From: Myxococcota bacterium
GTDB taxonomy: Bacteria > Myxococcota_A > Polyangia > Polyangiales > Houyiibacteriaceae
Direction of reading: 5' to 3'
Assembly (NCBI GenBank): GCA_028284955.1
Contig: JANQQS010000011.1
Coordinates: 1-32,115, forward strand
Length of the DNA stretch: 32,115 bases
The number at the start of each line of letters is the position of its first letter. The first letter of the stretch is position 1. Positions 1 through 8,255 of this stretch are shown piece after piece. The position numbers and the translations under genes were made by a program. The notes beneath the pieces are model-generated. The model was not told where the DNA came from, ran no database searches, and saw only the letters and a list, made by a program, of their open reading frames with translations.

Positions 1-114
1 GGCGGGGCCCCAGCAGTTCACCATCACGAAACCAGGCCACGTGCATCCTGGCGGGGGAGCTTGGGTGAATGGCTGGGATCGTATCCCAGCCAGAGGGTCT
101 GGGTGCCAGACCCT
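1..114. repeat. Hairpin-rich intergenic repeat, copy A (cut by window start)
   Basis: This stretch aligns without gaps to 28158-28271, with about 17 differences in 114 positions. It contains a CCAGG/CCTGG hairpin (32-51) whose loop holds CACGTG, a perfect 9-bp stem with a CGT loop (71-91), and a perfect 9-bp stem with a GTG loop (94-114). The window begins inside what copy B shows to be another stem, so the element extends upstream. Three base pairs of the 71-91 stem change compensatorily between the copies, which argues that the structure is selected. It lies upstream of the kinase gene. The family is not recognised; it could be a REP-like element or a structured RNA. Confidence 0.75.
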
Positions 115-309
115 AGATCAACATGGAGCAGTGCCGCCACGAGACCCCACAACTTCGTAGGGAACGCTACAAAACGCGGCAGCGACAGTCCTCTCGACTG
201 TGACTCACACGCACAGTTTCCTCCATATTGCAGCAGTTTTACGCTGCTGAGGTCTCGCGGGTTTTCGATACCGAATGGATCGCAAATTGCTTAGAGTCAC
301 CGACACGAT
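115..309. other. Intergenic leader upstream of the kinase gene
   Basis: No convincing gene is seen here. Short open frames on the plus strand have no ribosome binding site and no recognisable protein. Two small hairpins are visible: ACAGTC/GACTGT at 185-201, and CAGCAG/CTGCTG at 231-249 with a 7-nt loop. They may belong to the 5' leader of the kinase mRNA. No sure -10/-35 pair was found. Confidence 0.4.
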
Positions 310-1947
310 ATGCTTTCTCGACCCGCACATCCCGCGCTAGGTGCCGCAAACAGCGCCGAGCGCGCGGGACCTACCCCCAAACCGAAGCACAAGTCGGCAG
401 CAACATCGACAGGGGGCAAATCGGGGGTTCATCTCTCTTCGCTTCAGCACACGCAGGGAAAACCGCTGCCCCGCAATCAGTTTCGCGTCTCCGACCGATT
501 GGCGATTACTAGCTTGTCGCTCTTGGCCGCGTTCGCGGTCGCGCTCGGAGTCACCAACTATGCTCCGGCGGCAGTGGGGGATTTGGAGCTCGCCAATGCA
601 GTGGCGATGGTCGGCGTGGGTCTGTCGCTGTTCATGCTCGCGCTCACGCGCGTCTCATGGATTACCGAAGAACGGTTGGTCGACCTGGCGTTGGTCTACG
701 AAGTGTTGATGGGCCTCGGGATTACGCTTACCGAAACCTTTGCGACATTCGATCCGAGCGGCGCGGTGAGCGGAATCTCTTGGGTGTGCCTGTGGATCGC
801 GTTGTTTCACGTCATCGTACCAAGCACTCCCGGAAAGACACTGCTGGCCGCCCTCGCTACCGCCACGATGGGCCCGGTCGCGATTCTGATCGCGGTGGTC
901 GCCGGGATGGACGCGCCAAGCTTACAAATCGGCGTGCTCACCGCCCTGCCGAACTACATCGCGGCTGTGTTGGCGCTTATTTTGTCGCGGACGCTCTATC
1001 GTCTACGCGCGGACGCGCACCGCGCCGAGGAGATGGGAAGCTACCAACTCATCGAATGTATCGGTGAAGGAGGAATGGGCGAAGTATGGCGGGCCACCCA
1101 CCGAACGCTCGCTCGACCGGTGGCGATCAAGTTCGTCCACACCAGCGTTGTCCTGCACGGCTCGCCCACCAACGTGGAAACTATCCGCAAACGGTTTCAG
1201 CGCGAAGCGCAAGCGACGGCGCGGCTTTCGTCGAGGCACACGATTCAGATTTTCGATTTTGGAATCACCGACGACGGTTCGCTCTACTACGCGATGGAAC
1301 TCCTCGATGGCATCGATCTCGAAACTTTGGTGCGCACGCACGGCCCGATTTCCCCTGCGCGAGCCGTGCATTTCTTGCTGCAAGCGTGCGACTCCTTGGC
1401 CGAGGCGCACGCCGCCGGTTTGGTGCATCGGGATATCAAGCCCGCCAACCTGCACGTCTGCAAGCTCGGCACCGAACATGACTGCATCAAAGTGCTCGAC
1501 TTTGGTCTCGTGACCGCGCCGGACGGGAAAACCCGACTCACCGCCGACGGTACCATCACCGGAACCCCAGCCTACATGGCCCCGGAAATGATTCGCGGAG
1601 ATGCACCCGTGGACGCTCGCAGCGACGTCTATGCGCTCGGCTGCGTCGCCTACTTTTTGCTCACCGGTCGACTCGTGTTCGAAGGCAAGACTCCTCTCGA
1701 AGTCGTATATGGCCATACGGAAAAGGCTCCTCCGTCTCCGTCCTCCTATTCTCCTTATTCGATTCCGCAGGGGCTCGAAGCGGCCGTCCTGGGTTGCCTC
1801 GAAAAAGACCCGTCACGGCGGGTCGCTTCGGCCGAAGTTCTAGCCCAGCGTCTGCGCCACGCCGAGGTTCCTCGTTGGTCCCCCACCGACGCGTCAGGTT
1901 GGTGGAGCGACCGCAACGTCAAATCTCCGCCAGCACGCTGGCAATGA
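310..1947 (+). CDS. Membrane-anchored Ser/Thr protein kinase (PknB/Hanks type)
   Basis: This 545-residue protein probably phosphorylates Ser or Thr residues of partner proteins at the inner membrane. After a Pro/Lys-rich start, residues about 62-232 hold roughly six hydrophobic segments. The kinase domain follows from about 245. It has a glycine loop GEGGMGEV (252-259), the VAIK lysine (K274), a probable helix-C glutamate (E299), HRDIKPAN with catalytic D375, DFG with D397, and APE at 424-426. All residues needed for activity are present. The order, a multi-pass membrane unit before the kinase, differs from the common layout in which the kinase comes first and a single helix follows. The ATG at 310 has a weak ribosome binding site, but no better start precedes the first membrane segment. 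The 3' end overlaps the convergent hydrolase gene by 29 nt. The substrate is unknown. Confidence 0.93.
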   Translation: MLSRPAHPALGAANSAERAGPTPKPKHKSAATSTGGKSGVHLSSLQHTQGKPLPRNQFRVSDRLAITSLSLLAAFAVALGVTNYAPAAVGDLELANAVAMVGVGLSLFMLALTRVSWITEERLVDLALVYEVLMGLGITLTETFATFDPSGAVSGISWVCLWIALFHVIVPSTPGKTLLAALATATMGPVAILIAVVAGMDAPSLQIGVLTALPNYIAAVLALILSRTLYRLRADAHRAEEMGSYQLIECIGEGGMGEVWRATHRTLARPVAIKFVHTSVVLHGSPTNVETIRKRFQREAQATARLSSRHTIQIFDFGITDDGSLYYAMELLDGIDLETLVRTHGPISPARAVHFLLQACDSLAEAHAAGLVHRDIKPANLHVCKLGTEHDCIKVLDFGLVTAPDGKTRLTADGTITGTPAYMAPEMIRGDAPVDARSDVYALGCVAYFLLTGRLVFEGKTPLEVVYGHTEKAPPSPSSYSPYSIPQGLEAAVLGCLEKDPSRRVASAEVLAQRLRHAEVPRWSPTDASGWWSDRNVKSPPARWQ

Positions 1948-3088
1948 AATGCACGAGAGCCCATTGGTCAGCCGGCTCGATTCGGTCCTGTTGACGTGCG
2001 TGCTTGAGCGCTGAGGTAATCAGCACCTGCTGAGCGATGCCTGGTGGAAGTTCGCGAGCCAACCACAACGTCTCCGTTGAAGGGACCACCGAATCGTCCG
2101 CTCCGTGAATTAAGAATACGGGACAACGCACTTTCGATAGTCGTTCGCGCGGAGAAGCGCGCACGAGCTCTGCCCGGTTTTTTTCGACCACGTGTAGGTA
2201 CTTCGTTCGAAGCTGGTCGTCTGAAGTGCGTTCAAGCACATGGCCCAAGATTGACCGGCCGGTTTCGCTGAAGTTGTCGTAGCGTGGCGCGGCCCGCCCG
2301 CGCTGCCCGTCGAGGACAAGCTGCATCACGCGCCTAGCCTCAGGAAGCTCGTGTGGCGTAAAAAAATCATTGGCGTGGGCATAGAGAAACACGCCCGCGC
2401 CGTAAGGATGAGGCTTTTGATGAGCCCGTTCGCGATTCGGTCCGAACACCTTTTCGCCGGCGTACCAGCGAGTCACGCGAACCAAATCGTGGTGCGCGCC
2501 GAGCGCGATGACTGCGCGGATGGAATCCGGCTCCTGCGCAGCGGCCATCAGCGATAGGCCTCCTGCAAAACTGATCCCCATCACTGCGATGCTCGGCCGC
2601 GATATCTTCGCCGCGAGACGGCTCGCGAGTTCGGCGATGGTATGAACGGTGTCGGCCTCTATACGAAACTGTGTGAGCTCGACAAGCTCGGGAGTAAATA
2701 CCTCAATGCCAAGCGACGAAAGCGCCGTCGCCAATGTCTGAAGCCGACGTTCATCGATTCCGCGGGGATGCGCTCCATGGAGCAACATGATGCCCGGAAC
2801 ATCGTCCACTGCCTCCTTCTCTGAAGGATGAGACGGACGAAATCGGCGAACGCGCACGTCAGTATTCACGCGTAGCGCAAACTCAGAAACGACGACTTCG
2901 TGGAGCAAGCGCCCCCAAGAACCATCTCCGGGCTCAGCTTTGCCATCAAAACGAAGCCAAAACGCAACCGCGCGAGCGTGGCGCAACCCAGAGAGAACAG
3001 CCCACCCCCCAAGCACTCCCAAAACCACAACCACCACCCACCACTTCCACTGCCGAATCATCCAACCCCTCAGTAAATAGTCCTTCAT
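1919..3088 (-). CDS. Membrane-anchored alpha/beta hydrolase
   Basis: This 389-residue protein has a single strongly hydrophobic segment near the N-terminus (about 16-34), so the enzyme is likely anchored in or exported through the inner membrane. The rest is an alpha/beta hydrolase fold. An LLHGA oxyanion-type strand lies at about 102-106, the nucleophile elbow GISFAGG carries S173, HGADD carries the probable acid (D331 or D332), and the final histidine is probably H363. A complete triad suggests an esterase, lipase or peptidase; the substrate cannot be read from sequence. Its 3' end overlaps the kinase gene tail on the opposite strand. Upstream lie a long inverted repeat and gltA in the same direction, so it may be read partly from the gltA promoter. 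Confidence 0.85.
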   Translation of the reverse strand: MKDYLLRGWMIRQWKWWVVVVVLGVLGGWAVLSGLRHARAVAFWLRFDGKAEPGDGSWGRLLHEVVVSEFALRVNTDVRVRRFRPSHPSEKEAVDDVPGIMLLHGAHPRGIDERRLQTLATALSSLGIEVFTPELVELTQFRIEADTVHTIAELASRLAAKISRPSIAVMGISFAGGLSLMAAAQEPDSIRAVIALGAHHDLVRVTRWYAGEKVFGPNRERAHQKPHPYGAGVFLYAHANDFFTPHELPEARRVMQLVLDGQRGRAAPRYDNFSETGRSILGHVLERTSDDQLRTKYLHVVEKNRAELVRASPRERLSKVRCPVFLIHGADDSVVPSTETLWLARELPPGIAQQVLITSALKHARQQDRIEPADQWALVHFIASVLAEI

Positions 3089-3196
3089 CCAACCGAGCAG
3101 CGAAGCGTTGTTGCGAGATGGAGGCAGAGGGCCATCACTCTGTCTAGACCATGGCGGCGATCAAATGGTTTGATTGAAGCGCAAGTCGCATCCCAT

Positions 3197-3321
3197 AGAG
3201 CAGTGGAATTTTGGCCTGAGCGCGAGCGCCCCGGCAGCGCAGCCCGGATGACGCACGAACAGTGCTTCGTCCGGGCGAGCAGGGGAGGTAAGCCGCGCTC
3301 AGGCCAAAAGGCCATTGCTCT
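3197..3321. repeat. Long imperfect inverted repeat downstream of gltA
   Basis: The outer arms 3197-3224 and 3294-3321 are reverse complements at 25 of 28 positions. The centre is also near-palindromic, with CCCGGA and TCCGGG bracketing about 20 nt. The right arm contains GGCCAAAAGGCC, a small terminator-like hairpin, and ends 3 nt from the gltA stop codon. The whole 125-bp element could fold into one long stem in DNA or RNA. It may act as the gltA terminator or be a small non-autonomous (MITE-like) element. A minus-strand open frame across it (3085-3315) looks spurious. Confidence 0.65.
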
Positions 3322-3324
3322 AGC

Positions 3325-4611
3325 CTATCGTTGATCTATGGGAACGTAGCTCCGATCACGCTTGCCCACATAGACCTGCCGAGGGCGGGCGATTTTTTGC
3401 TCTGCGTCGGTCAACATCTCCTCCCATTGCGCCAGCCAGCCCGGTGTCCGACCAATCGCGAAAAGGACCGGAAAGATATCCATGGGGAGATTCATGCTCT
3501 GGTAAATCAGGCCCGAATAGAAATCGACGTTGGGATATAGTTTGCGTTCGGCGAAATAAGGGTCATCGAGCGCTTTGCCTTCAAGCTCAACTGCGATGTC
3601 GATCAGCGGGTTCTGTCCGAGCTCCGAGAACACATCGTAGGCGAGCGACTTAATCACCTTCGCGCGCGGGTCGTAGTTCTTGTACACGCGATGTCCAAAC
3701 CCCATCAGACGCACTTCGCCTTGCTTCACTCGCTCGAGGTACGAAGGAATATTCGACACTGAGCCGATCTCTGCGAGCATGCGCACAACCGCTTCATTCG
3801 CGCCGCCGTGCAGCGGACCGTAAAGGGCCGCGCAGGCCGCCGCGGTGGCGCTGAAGGGGTCGGCGCGCGAAGAACCCACTGCGCGCATCGAGCTCGTGGA
3901 GCAGTTTTGCTCGTGATCGGCATGGAGAATGAACAGTACGTCGAGCGCCTTTGCGACCGTCGGGTTTGGCTCGTATCGCACCTCGGTCATCTTGAACAGC
4001 ATGTTGAGCAAGTTGCCGGCGTAGCTCAGATCGTTGTCGGGGTAGATATAGGGCAAACCGCGGCGATGGCGGTACGCGTAGGCGGCAAGCGTGGGCATCT
4101 TCGCGATCAACCGATGCATCTGCAGCCTTCGACTCGCGGGGTCCGAGACCTCCTTGGCGTCTGGATAAAACGTCGATAACGCAGCCACCGTGCTGACGAG
4201 AATCCCCATCGGATGCGCGTCGTAGCGAAACGCATCGATGAACTCGCGAATATTTTCGTGCACCATGGTGTGGTGGGTGATCTGGTGCTGAAACTCGCCG
4301 AGCTCGTCCGTGTTCGGGAGCTCCCCACTGATCAGCAAATGAGCCACTTCAAGAAACGACGATTTGGCGGCCAGTTCTTCGATCGAGTACCCGCGATATT
4401 GCAGCACCCCGCGGGCGCCATCGATGAGCGTGATACGACTGGTCGTCGATGCGGTGTTTTTGAACGCAGGGTCGTACGACATCATGCCGAAGTCGTCTGA
4501 GTGCTCTTTGATCTGCCGAAGATCCATGGCGCGAACGGTGTCGTTCTGAATCGGAACTTCGTACGTCGCACCGTTTCGGTTATCAGTGATCGTGAGCGTA
4601 TTTTTGGCCAT
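3325..4611 (-). CDS. gltA: Citrate synthase (type II, GltA-like)
   Basis: This 428-residue protein condenses acetyl-CoA with oxaloacetate to citrate, the entry step of the TCA cycle, in the cytoplasm. Length and sequence match the larger proteobacterial type. The active-site residues are visible: PLHGGANE with H268, GFGHRVYKNYDPRA with H307, and YPNVDFYSG with D363. The N-terminal beta-rich segment typical of GltA is present, including GMMSYDPAF and the LQYRGYSIEEL region. The ATG at 4611 has a strong purine-rich ribosome binding site (GGGGGGAG) about 8 nt upstream. It is transcribed away from the hydrolase gene at 4774 and is followed by an inverted repeat that may terminate transcription. 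Identification is secure. Confidence 0.97.
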   Translation of the reverse strand: MAKNTLTITDNRNGATYEVPIQNDTVRAMDLRQIKEHSDDFGMMSYDPAFKNTASTTSRITLIDGARGVLQYRGYSIEELAAKSSFLEVAHLLISGELPNTDELGEFQHQITHHTMVHENIREFIDAFRYDAHPMGILVSTVAALSTFYPDAKEVSDPASRRLQMHRLIAKMPTLAAYAYRHRRGLPYIYPDNDLSYAGNLLNMLFKMTEVRYEPNPTVAKALDVLFILHADHEQNCSTSSMRAVGSSRADPFSATAAACAALYGPLHGGANEAVVRMLAEIGSVSNIPSYLERVKQGEVRLMGFGHRVYKNYDPRAKVIKSLAYDVFSELGQNPLIDIAVELEGKALDDPYFAERKLYPNVDFYSGLIYQSMNLPMDIFPVLFAIGRTPGWLAQWEEMLTDAEQKIARPRQVYVGKRDRSYVPIDQR

Positions 4612-4773
4612 CGCAGCACTCCCCCCAAGCGAGTAGCTTGCATCATGGGTTCCCTAGTGTGTGTACAAAAATCACGGAGATTGCGAAAGAACACAAATTC
4701 TCCGGCGATTCGTAAGACCCCACACACTTGTCACGCCAGACCCTCAACCCCATAGAACGGTTAGAAGGCTTTC
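4612..4773. promoter_or_regulatory. Divergent promoter region, gltA / hydrolase
   Basis: These 162 nt separate two divergently transcribed genes and must hold the gltA promoter. No gene is seen. The segment is visibly more AT-rich than its surroundings, for example around 4665-4700. No -35/-10 pair could be assigned with confidence. Confidence 0.4.
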
Positions 4774-5799
4774 ATGCCGCCTCGGGAGCCTGCAGTCCCT
4801 CCCCTCCTTGCAGCCGCCCCGGGGCGTGCGTGTTGGCCTTCGCTTCTTGCGGGCGTTGCCCGGTTTCGATTCTTGGGCCAAAGCCTACCCATGCAGCTTG
4901 CCCACTCGCTCGTCGCGGCCCCCGGCGCCGACCCACAGAAGTACATGTTGTTCTTGCACGGGCTCCTAGGAACTCGCTCGAACTGGAGAAGCATCGCGCG
5001 GCAGTTCGTACAGCAGCGTCCGGGCTGGGGGGCAGTTCTTGTCGACCTGAGGGAGCACGGCGAATCACGAGGCTTCGACGAGCCACATACCGTCGCCGCC
5101 GCGGCGCAGGACGTCGAAACGCTTGCACGGTCTCTGAATCGGCCGGTCTCTGGCGCGCTGGGACACAGTTTCGGAGGCAAGGTCGCGTTGGCGTGGGCAA
5201 CGCGCACTCCGAACTGCGAGCTCTTATGGCTGATCGACTCAGCTCCAGGAGCTTCGGCAATACAATCATCGGAAACAGGACGACCTTCCGAGCAGGCCGA
5301 TGCGTCCACGGTCACCGCCGACGTTCTTCGGATCATCGAGGTTCTAGGCGCCCTGTCCAGGTCTTCTACCCATCAGGGAGGGTTTGAAAGCCGCGAGGCG
5401 TTCATCGAACAGGTGAGCGCACAAGGCATTTCCCGAGGCGTCGCGCAGTGGCTAGCCATGAACTTGGTGCGCGAGGCGAACGCGTTTCGCTTTGGGCCGA
5501 ATATGGCTGCAATCGACGCGCTCTTTGCCGATCATCGCGAGGTCGACCTTTGGCCTGAACTCGAGCGCATGCGCGACGTCGACGTACATCTGGTGATTGG
5601 CGAAGCGTCGACCGCCTTCAATTCAGAGGACCGATCCAAGGCGGCTCGCGTCGCGGCGTCGCGTTCGAACGTTTCCATTCACCGGATTGCACGGGCAGGC
5701 CACTGGATCCACGTCGACGCTCCCGAGACGCTACTAGACACCCTCGTCGAACACATACCGCTCCTGTCAAAAAAAAGTGACAAACAAGAAACATACTGA
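4774..5799 (+). CDS. Alpha/beta hydrolase, YbfF-like esterase family
   Basis: From the ATG at 4774 the protein has 341 residues. Visible motifs are FLHGLLGTRSNWR (about 60-72) with the oxyanion region, VDLREHGES (90-98), GHSFGG with nucleophile S132, and a C-terminal AGHWIHVDAPE that supplies the catalytic histidine. These match small acyl-ester or thioester hydrolases of the YbfF type. An AGAAGG ribosome binding site sits 5 nt before the 4774 start. The family usually begins near the ATG at 4891 (MQLAHS), so the first 39 residues could be an extension or non-coding. The stop codon lies inside the first TetR-type palindrome, and the lipid operon begins 114 nt later in the same direction, so it may supply or trim acyl chains for that pathway. 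That link is inference. Confidence 0.85.
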   Translation: MPPREPAVPPLLAAAPGRACWPSLLAGVARFRFLGQSLPMQLAHSLVAAPGADPQKYMLFLHGLLGTRSNWRSIARQFVQQRPGWGAVLVDLREHGESRGFDEPHTVAAAAQDVETLARSLNRPVSGALGHSFGGKVALAWATRTPNCELLWLIDSAPGASAIQSSETGRPSEQADASTVTADVLRIIEVLGALSRSSTHQGGFESREAFIEQVSAQGISRGVAQWLAMNLVREANAFRFGPNMAAIDALFADHREVDLWPELERMRDVDVHLVIGEASTAFNSEDRSKAARVAASRSNVSIHRIARAGHWIHVDAPETLLDTLVEHIPLLSKKSDKQETY

Positions 5800-5808
5800 C
5801 ACGTCAGT
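5795..5808. promoter_or_regulatory. Palindromic operator 1 (TetR-type)
   Basis: The 14-bp site ACTGACACGTCAGT has perfect 6-bp half-sites (ACTGAC/GTCAGT) around a 2-nt centre and overlaps the stop codon of the upstream hydrolase. The shared sequence with operator 2 continues with CTA. Size and symmetry suit a TetR dimer, and a TetR gene ends the downstream operon. A possible -35 (CTGACA, 5796-5801) lies inside it, 17 nt from a weak -10 (TAGAAG, 5819-5824). Confidence 0.75.
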
Positions 5809-5837
5809 CTAATTGGGCTAGAAGCTGCTCGGACAAA

Positions 5838-5851
5838 ACTGACACGTCAGT
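5838..5851. promoter_or_regulatory. Palindromic operator 2 (TetR-type)
   Basis: This is an exact second copy of the 17-nt sequence ACTGACACGTCAGTCTA. It starts 43 bp after operator 1, about four helical turns, so two dimers would sit on the same face of the DNA. It lies 62 nt before the GTG start of the first operon gene. It is probably bound by the TetR-family protein encoded at 15902-16540. Confidence 0.75.
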
Positions 5852-5913
5852 CTAGTTTGTGGAGCCGGCAGAATCGTCTCCCAAGCGAGCTGGCGCTTTC
5901 GGAGGAACGAATC

Positions 5914-6576
5914 GTGAATTCGGCTGCTTTTTTTCGCATCGAAGGAGCGCTGACGAAGAAACCTACGTGGGCTGCGGCGGCATGGATTGCCGCAAACGCC
6001 CAAGGCGTGGGTGAACGTATGGCGCGCATGGGCAACGTGGCGCTCGCGGCTCCGTTTGCGCTCTCGGGAGAACTCCGTAGCGGGGACACCGCGACCCGGC
6101 TGGTCTGGAGCGGCCTTCGCGGCATGAGCGAGGACCGGGTCACCGTGTTGGCTCGAGAATACTACGATGAGTATTTGAAAGAGTCGGTCACGGAGCTCGG
6201 AGAAGAGCTCGTAGACCAGGCGCGTGTACGCAAGCAGCGGCTGGTTTTGATCAGCGACAACGTTGACCTCGTGGTCGAGCCGCTTGCTGAACGACTCGGA
6301 GCCGATGATTTGATTTGCAATCGGCTCGAGTTTCGAAATCAGAAAGCCACCGGTCGCCTGCTCGATCCGGTGGTCGGAGCCACCGTGGCGGGGCAGTGGA
6401 TTCGCCAGTTCGCTCGGGAGTGTCAAGTCGACCTGGATGCCTCGTCCGCGTACGGAGCCTCCGCCGCCGACAGCTTGCTCCTTTCATCCATCGGGCGCCC
6501 CTGCGCAGTGAACCCGAATCGACAACTGCGGCGCATCGCAAGCGCCCACGATTGGCCCGTCGTTCAAGGATCATAG
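5914..6576 (+). CDS. HAD-like protein, probable pseudo-phosphatase
   Basis: The GTG at 5914 has an excellent GGAGGA ribosome binding site, so it is preferred over a TTG at 5857; the product has 220 residues. The fold resembles the HAD-IB (SerB/CicA-like) family. Hydrophobic strands, a LISDN motif II and a C-terminal GRPCAVNPNRQLRRIA are visible, the last matching the AVNPDRRLR tail of those proteins. Motif I, normally FFDxDGTL, reads FFRIEGAL, so both aspartates including the nucleophile are replaced. Motif IV (normally DxxxD) reads YGASAADS. Catalysis by the usual aspartyl-phosphate route looks impossible, so a structural, binding or regulatory role is likely. It is the first gene of the lipid operon, 2 nt before the next gene. 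Related HAD-IB proteins commonly sit beside acyltransferases, which fits the context. Confidence 0.8.
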   Translation: MNSAAFFRIEGALTKKPTWAAAAWIAANAQGVGERMARMGNVALAAPFALSGELRSGDTATRLVWSGLRGMSEDRVTVLAREYYDEYLKESVTELGEELVDQARVRKQRLVLISDNVDLVVEPLAERLGADDLICNRLEFRNQKATGRLLDPVVGATVAGQWIRQFARECQVDLDASSAYGASAADSLLLSSIGRPCAVNPNRQLRRIASAHDWPVVQGS

Positions 6577-6578
6577 CC

Positions 6579-8207
6579 ATGAAAATCGATATTCCCTACC
6601 CGCTCACGTCACGACACATTCATCTTCCGAAGTCGATCCCCGATACGTTTTCCGGCCGTCATCTCCTGGTCACGGGCACCACTGGCTTTCTCGGTAAAGT
6701 ATGGCTCGCGATGGTGCTTGATCGCCTGCCCGAGGTCGAACGGATAACGCTGCTCGCGCGAGGGAAAAAGGGCTTGAGTCCTCGAGATCGCTTCGAAGAA
6801 GACTATCGCTCGTCGCCCGTGTTCCGGCCTCTCCGCGAGCGGCTGGGCATGCGCTTGCACGACTTGATGGCCCGCAAAGTGCGCGTCATCGAGGCTTCCC
6901 TGGACCAGCCGTGGTGCGGCCTGGGTGAAGACCGGGCTCGGCGTCTGGCGAAAGACGTGGATGTGGTGGTTCATTTCGCCGGCCTGACTGACTTCGAACC
7001 AGACCCCACGCACGCGATCGAAGCCAACATCGACGGCTCGTCCTACATTGCCGACCTCGCGGCCTGCACGCCGCAGCGCCGATTGGTGCACGTATCGACC
7101 ACCTACGTGGCGGGCGCGGTTTCTGGAGAAATCGAGGAAACCATCACCCCCGGAGTTTCTCCTCACGGAGTGGCTTTTGATCCGGCCGAGGAACTCGCAA
7201 GCCTGAAGGCGGCCTTGCACGGCACGGATACCAAAAAGCAACGAACGAGCATCGCGATGCAGCGCGCGCGCGACCTCGGCTGGCCAAATATCTACACCTA
7301 TACGAAGGGGCTTGCCGAACATTTGATCGAATCGCGCAACGACGTGCGAACCACCACGGTGCGACCCGCCATTGTCGAATGCGCGCGAAGCTATCCGTTT
7401 ATCGGCTGGAACGAAGGCATCAACACCGCGGGCCCAATCGTTTGGCTGCTCTCCACGAGCTTTCAGCGCTTTCCATCGAAGGCGAAAAACCACTTCGATG
7501 TCGTGCCCGTAGACACGGTGGCGCGAGCCATGATTCTCGTGGTGGCGCGCGCCCTCTGCGACCGCGCGAAAAGCGTGTATCACGTCGCATCAAGCCACGC
7601 GAATCCGTTCTTCTTTGGCCGCGCGGTCGAGCTCACAGGCCTCGCTTATCGCACGCGCTATGCACAATCGGACCGCGCTTATGAACGCCATGTGTTGCGA
7701 AGACTCGATGCAACGACGGTGAACGCCGACGCGCCGCAAGTGTTTGGACACCGAAGGCTTCGGCATTTCGTGCGAACTGCACGCGATGTTTTGCGGAACA
7801 TGGACATTGCCGACGCGCTTCCTCCTCGGATGTACACGCGGGTTGGGGATCAGCTCGAAGAAACGCGTCGCTCCCTCTCGAATAAGTGTCGACAAACCGA
7901 GCGCAAGCTTTCGCAAGTGGACGAGATGCTACGGCAGTATCGACCGTTCATCCACGACTACGACTACGTATTTCGAACCGACCATTTGCAGCAAGCGAAC
8001 CAAGAGCTCACGGAAGCCGACCGACGCAACTTTGCGTTTGACGTCGAGAGCATCGATTGGCTGGACTACTGGATGAACGTTGAAGTTCCCGGGCTCGAAA
8101 CATGGAGCATTCCGCTCTTGCGCGGCGAGAAAGTGCCGCGCGACGAGCCCCTCGCAAAGCCTCCGCGGGTATTCACCCCGCTCGCGTCCACCCCGATGGG
8201 CGCCTGA
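6579..8207 (+). CDS. SDR-family fatty acyl reductase-like protein (NAD-binding 4)
   Basis: The protein has 542 residues from the ATG at 6579. It has an extended-SDR Rossmann fold with the nucleotide loop GTTGFLGK (33-40), the VHFAGLTDF strand (about 131-139), HVSTTYVAG (171-179) and the catalytic YTYTK (Y239, K243). The C-terminal third (RQYRPFIHDYDYVF onward) resembles the tail of fatty acyl-CoA reductases. Such enzymes use NADPH to reduce an acyl-CoA or acyl-ACP thioester to an aldehyde or alcohol. With the ACP and acyl ligase downstream, it is likely the reductive step of the pathway. The upstream stop is only 2 nt away, so translation is probably coupled. The exact product, aldehyde or alcohol, cannot be told from sequence. 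Confidence 0.85.
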   Translation: MKIDIPYPLTSRHIHLPKSIPDTFSGRHLLVTGTTGFLGKVWLAMVLDRLPEVERITLLARGKKGLSPRDRFEEDYRSSPVFRPLRERLGMRLHDLMARKVRVIEASLDQPWCGLGEDRARRLAKDVDVVVHFAGLTDFEPDPTHAIEANIDGSSYIADLAACTPQRRLVHVSTTYVAGAVSGEIEETITPGVSPHGVAFDPAEELASLKAALHGTDTKKQRTSIAMQRARDLGWPNIYTYTKGLAEHLIESRNDVRTTTVRPAIVECARSYPFIGWNEGINTAGPIVWLLSTSFQRFPSKAKNHFDVVPVDTVARAMILVVARALCDRAKSVYHVASSHANPFFFGRAVELTGLAYRTRYAQSDRAYERHVLRRLDATTVNADAPQVFGHRRLRHFVRTARDVLRNMDIADALPPRMYTRVGDQLEETRRSLSNKCRQTERKLSQVDEMLRQYRPFIHDYDYVFRTDHLQQANQELTEADRRNFAFDVESIDWLDYWMNVEVPGLETWSIPLLRGEKVPRDEPLAKPPRVFTPLASTPMGA

Positions 8208-8255
8208 GCGCGCGGCCGTCTGAAGAGAGCTGTCCATGAGTATACGAGGCGTCAC

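Noticed and set aside
1003-1716. 237-codon minus-strand frame inside the kinase gene
   Set aside because: It is fully antisense to conserved kinase motifs and is explained by high-GC codon bias.
3085-3315. Minus-strand frame of 76 codons joined by ATGA to the hydrolase gene
   Set aside because: It runs through the long inverted repeat, starts inside its arm, and shows no protein-like pattern or ribosome binding site.
5857-5913. TTG start for the HAD-like gene
   Set aside because: The GTG at 5914 has a GGAGGA ribosome binding site at good spacing, and the protein family starts near it.
6609-7583. 324-codon minus-strand frame inside the reductase gene
   Set aside because: It is a shadow of the SDR coding frame, Arg/His-rich and with no recognisable domain.
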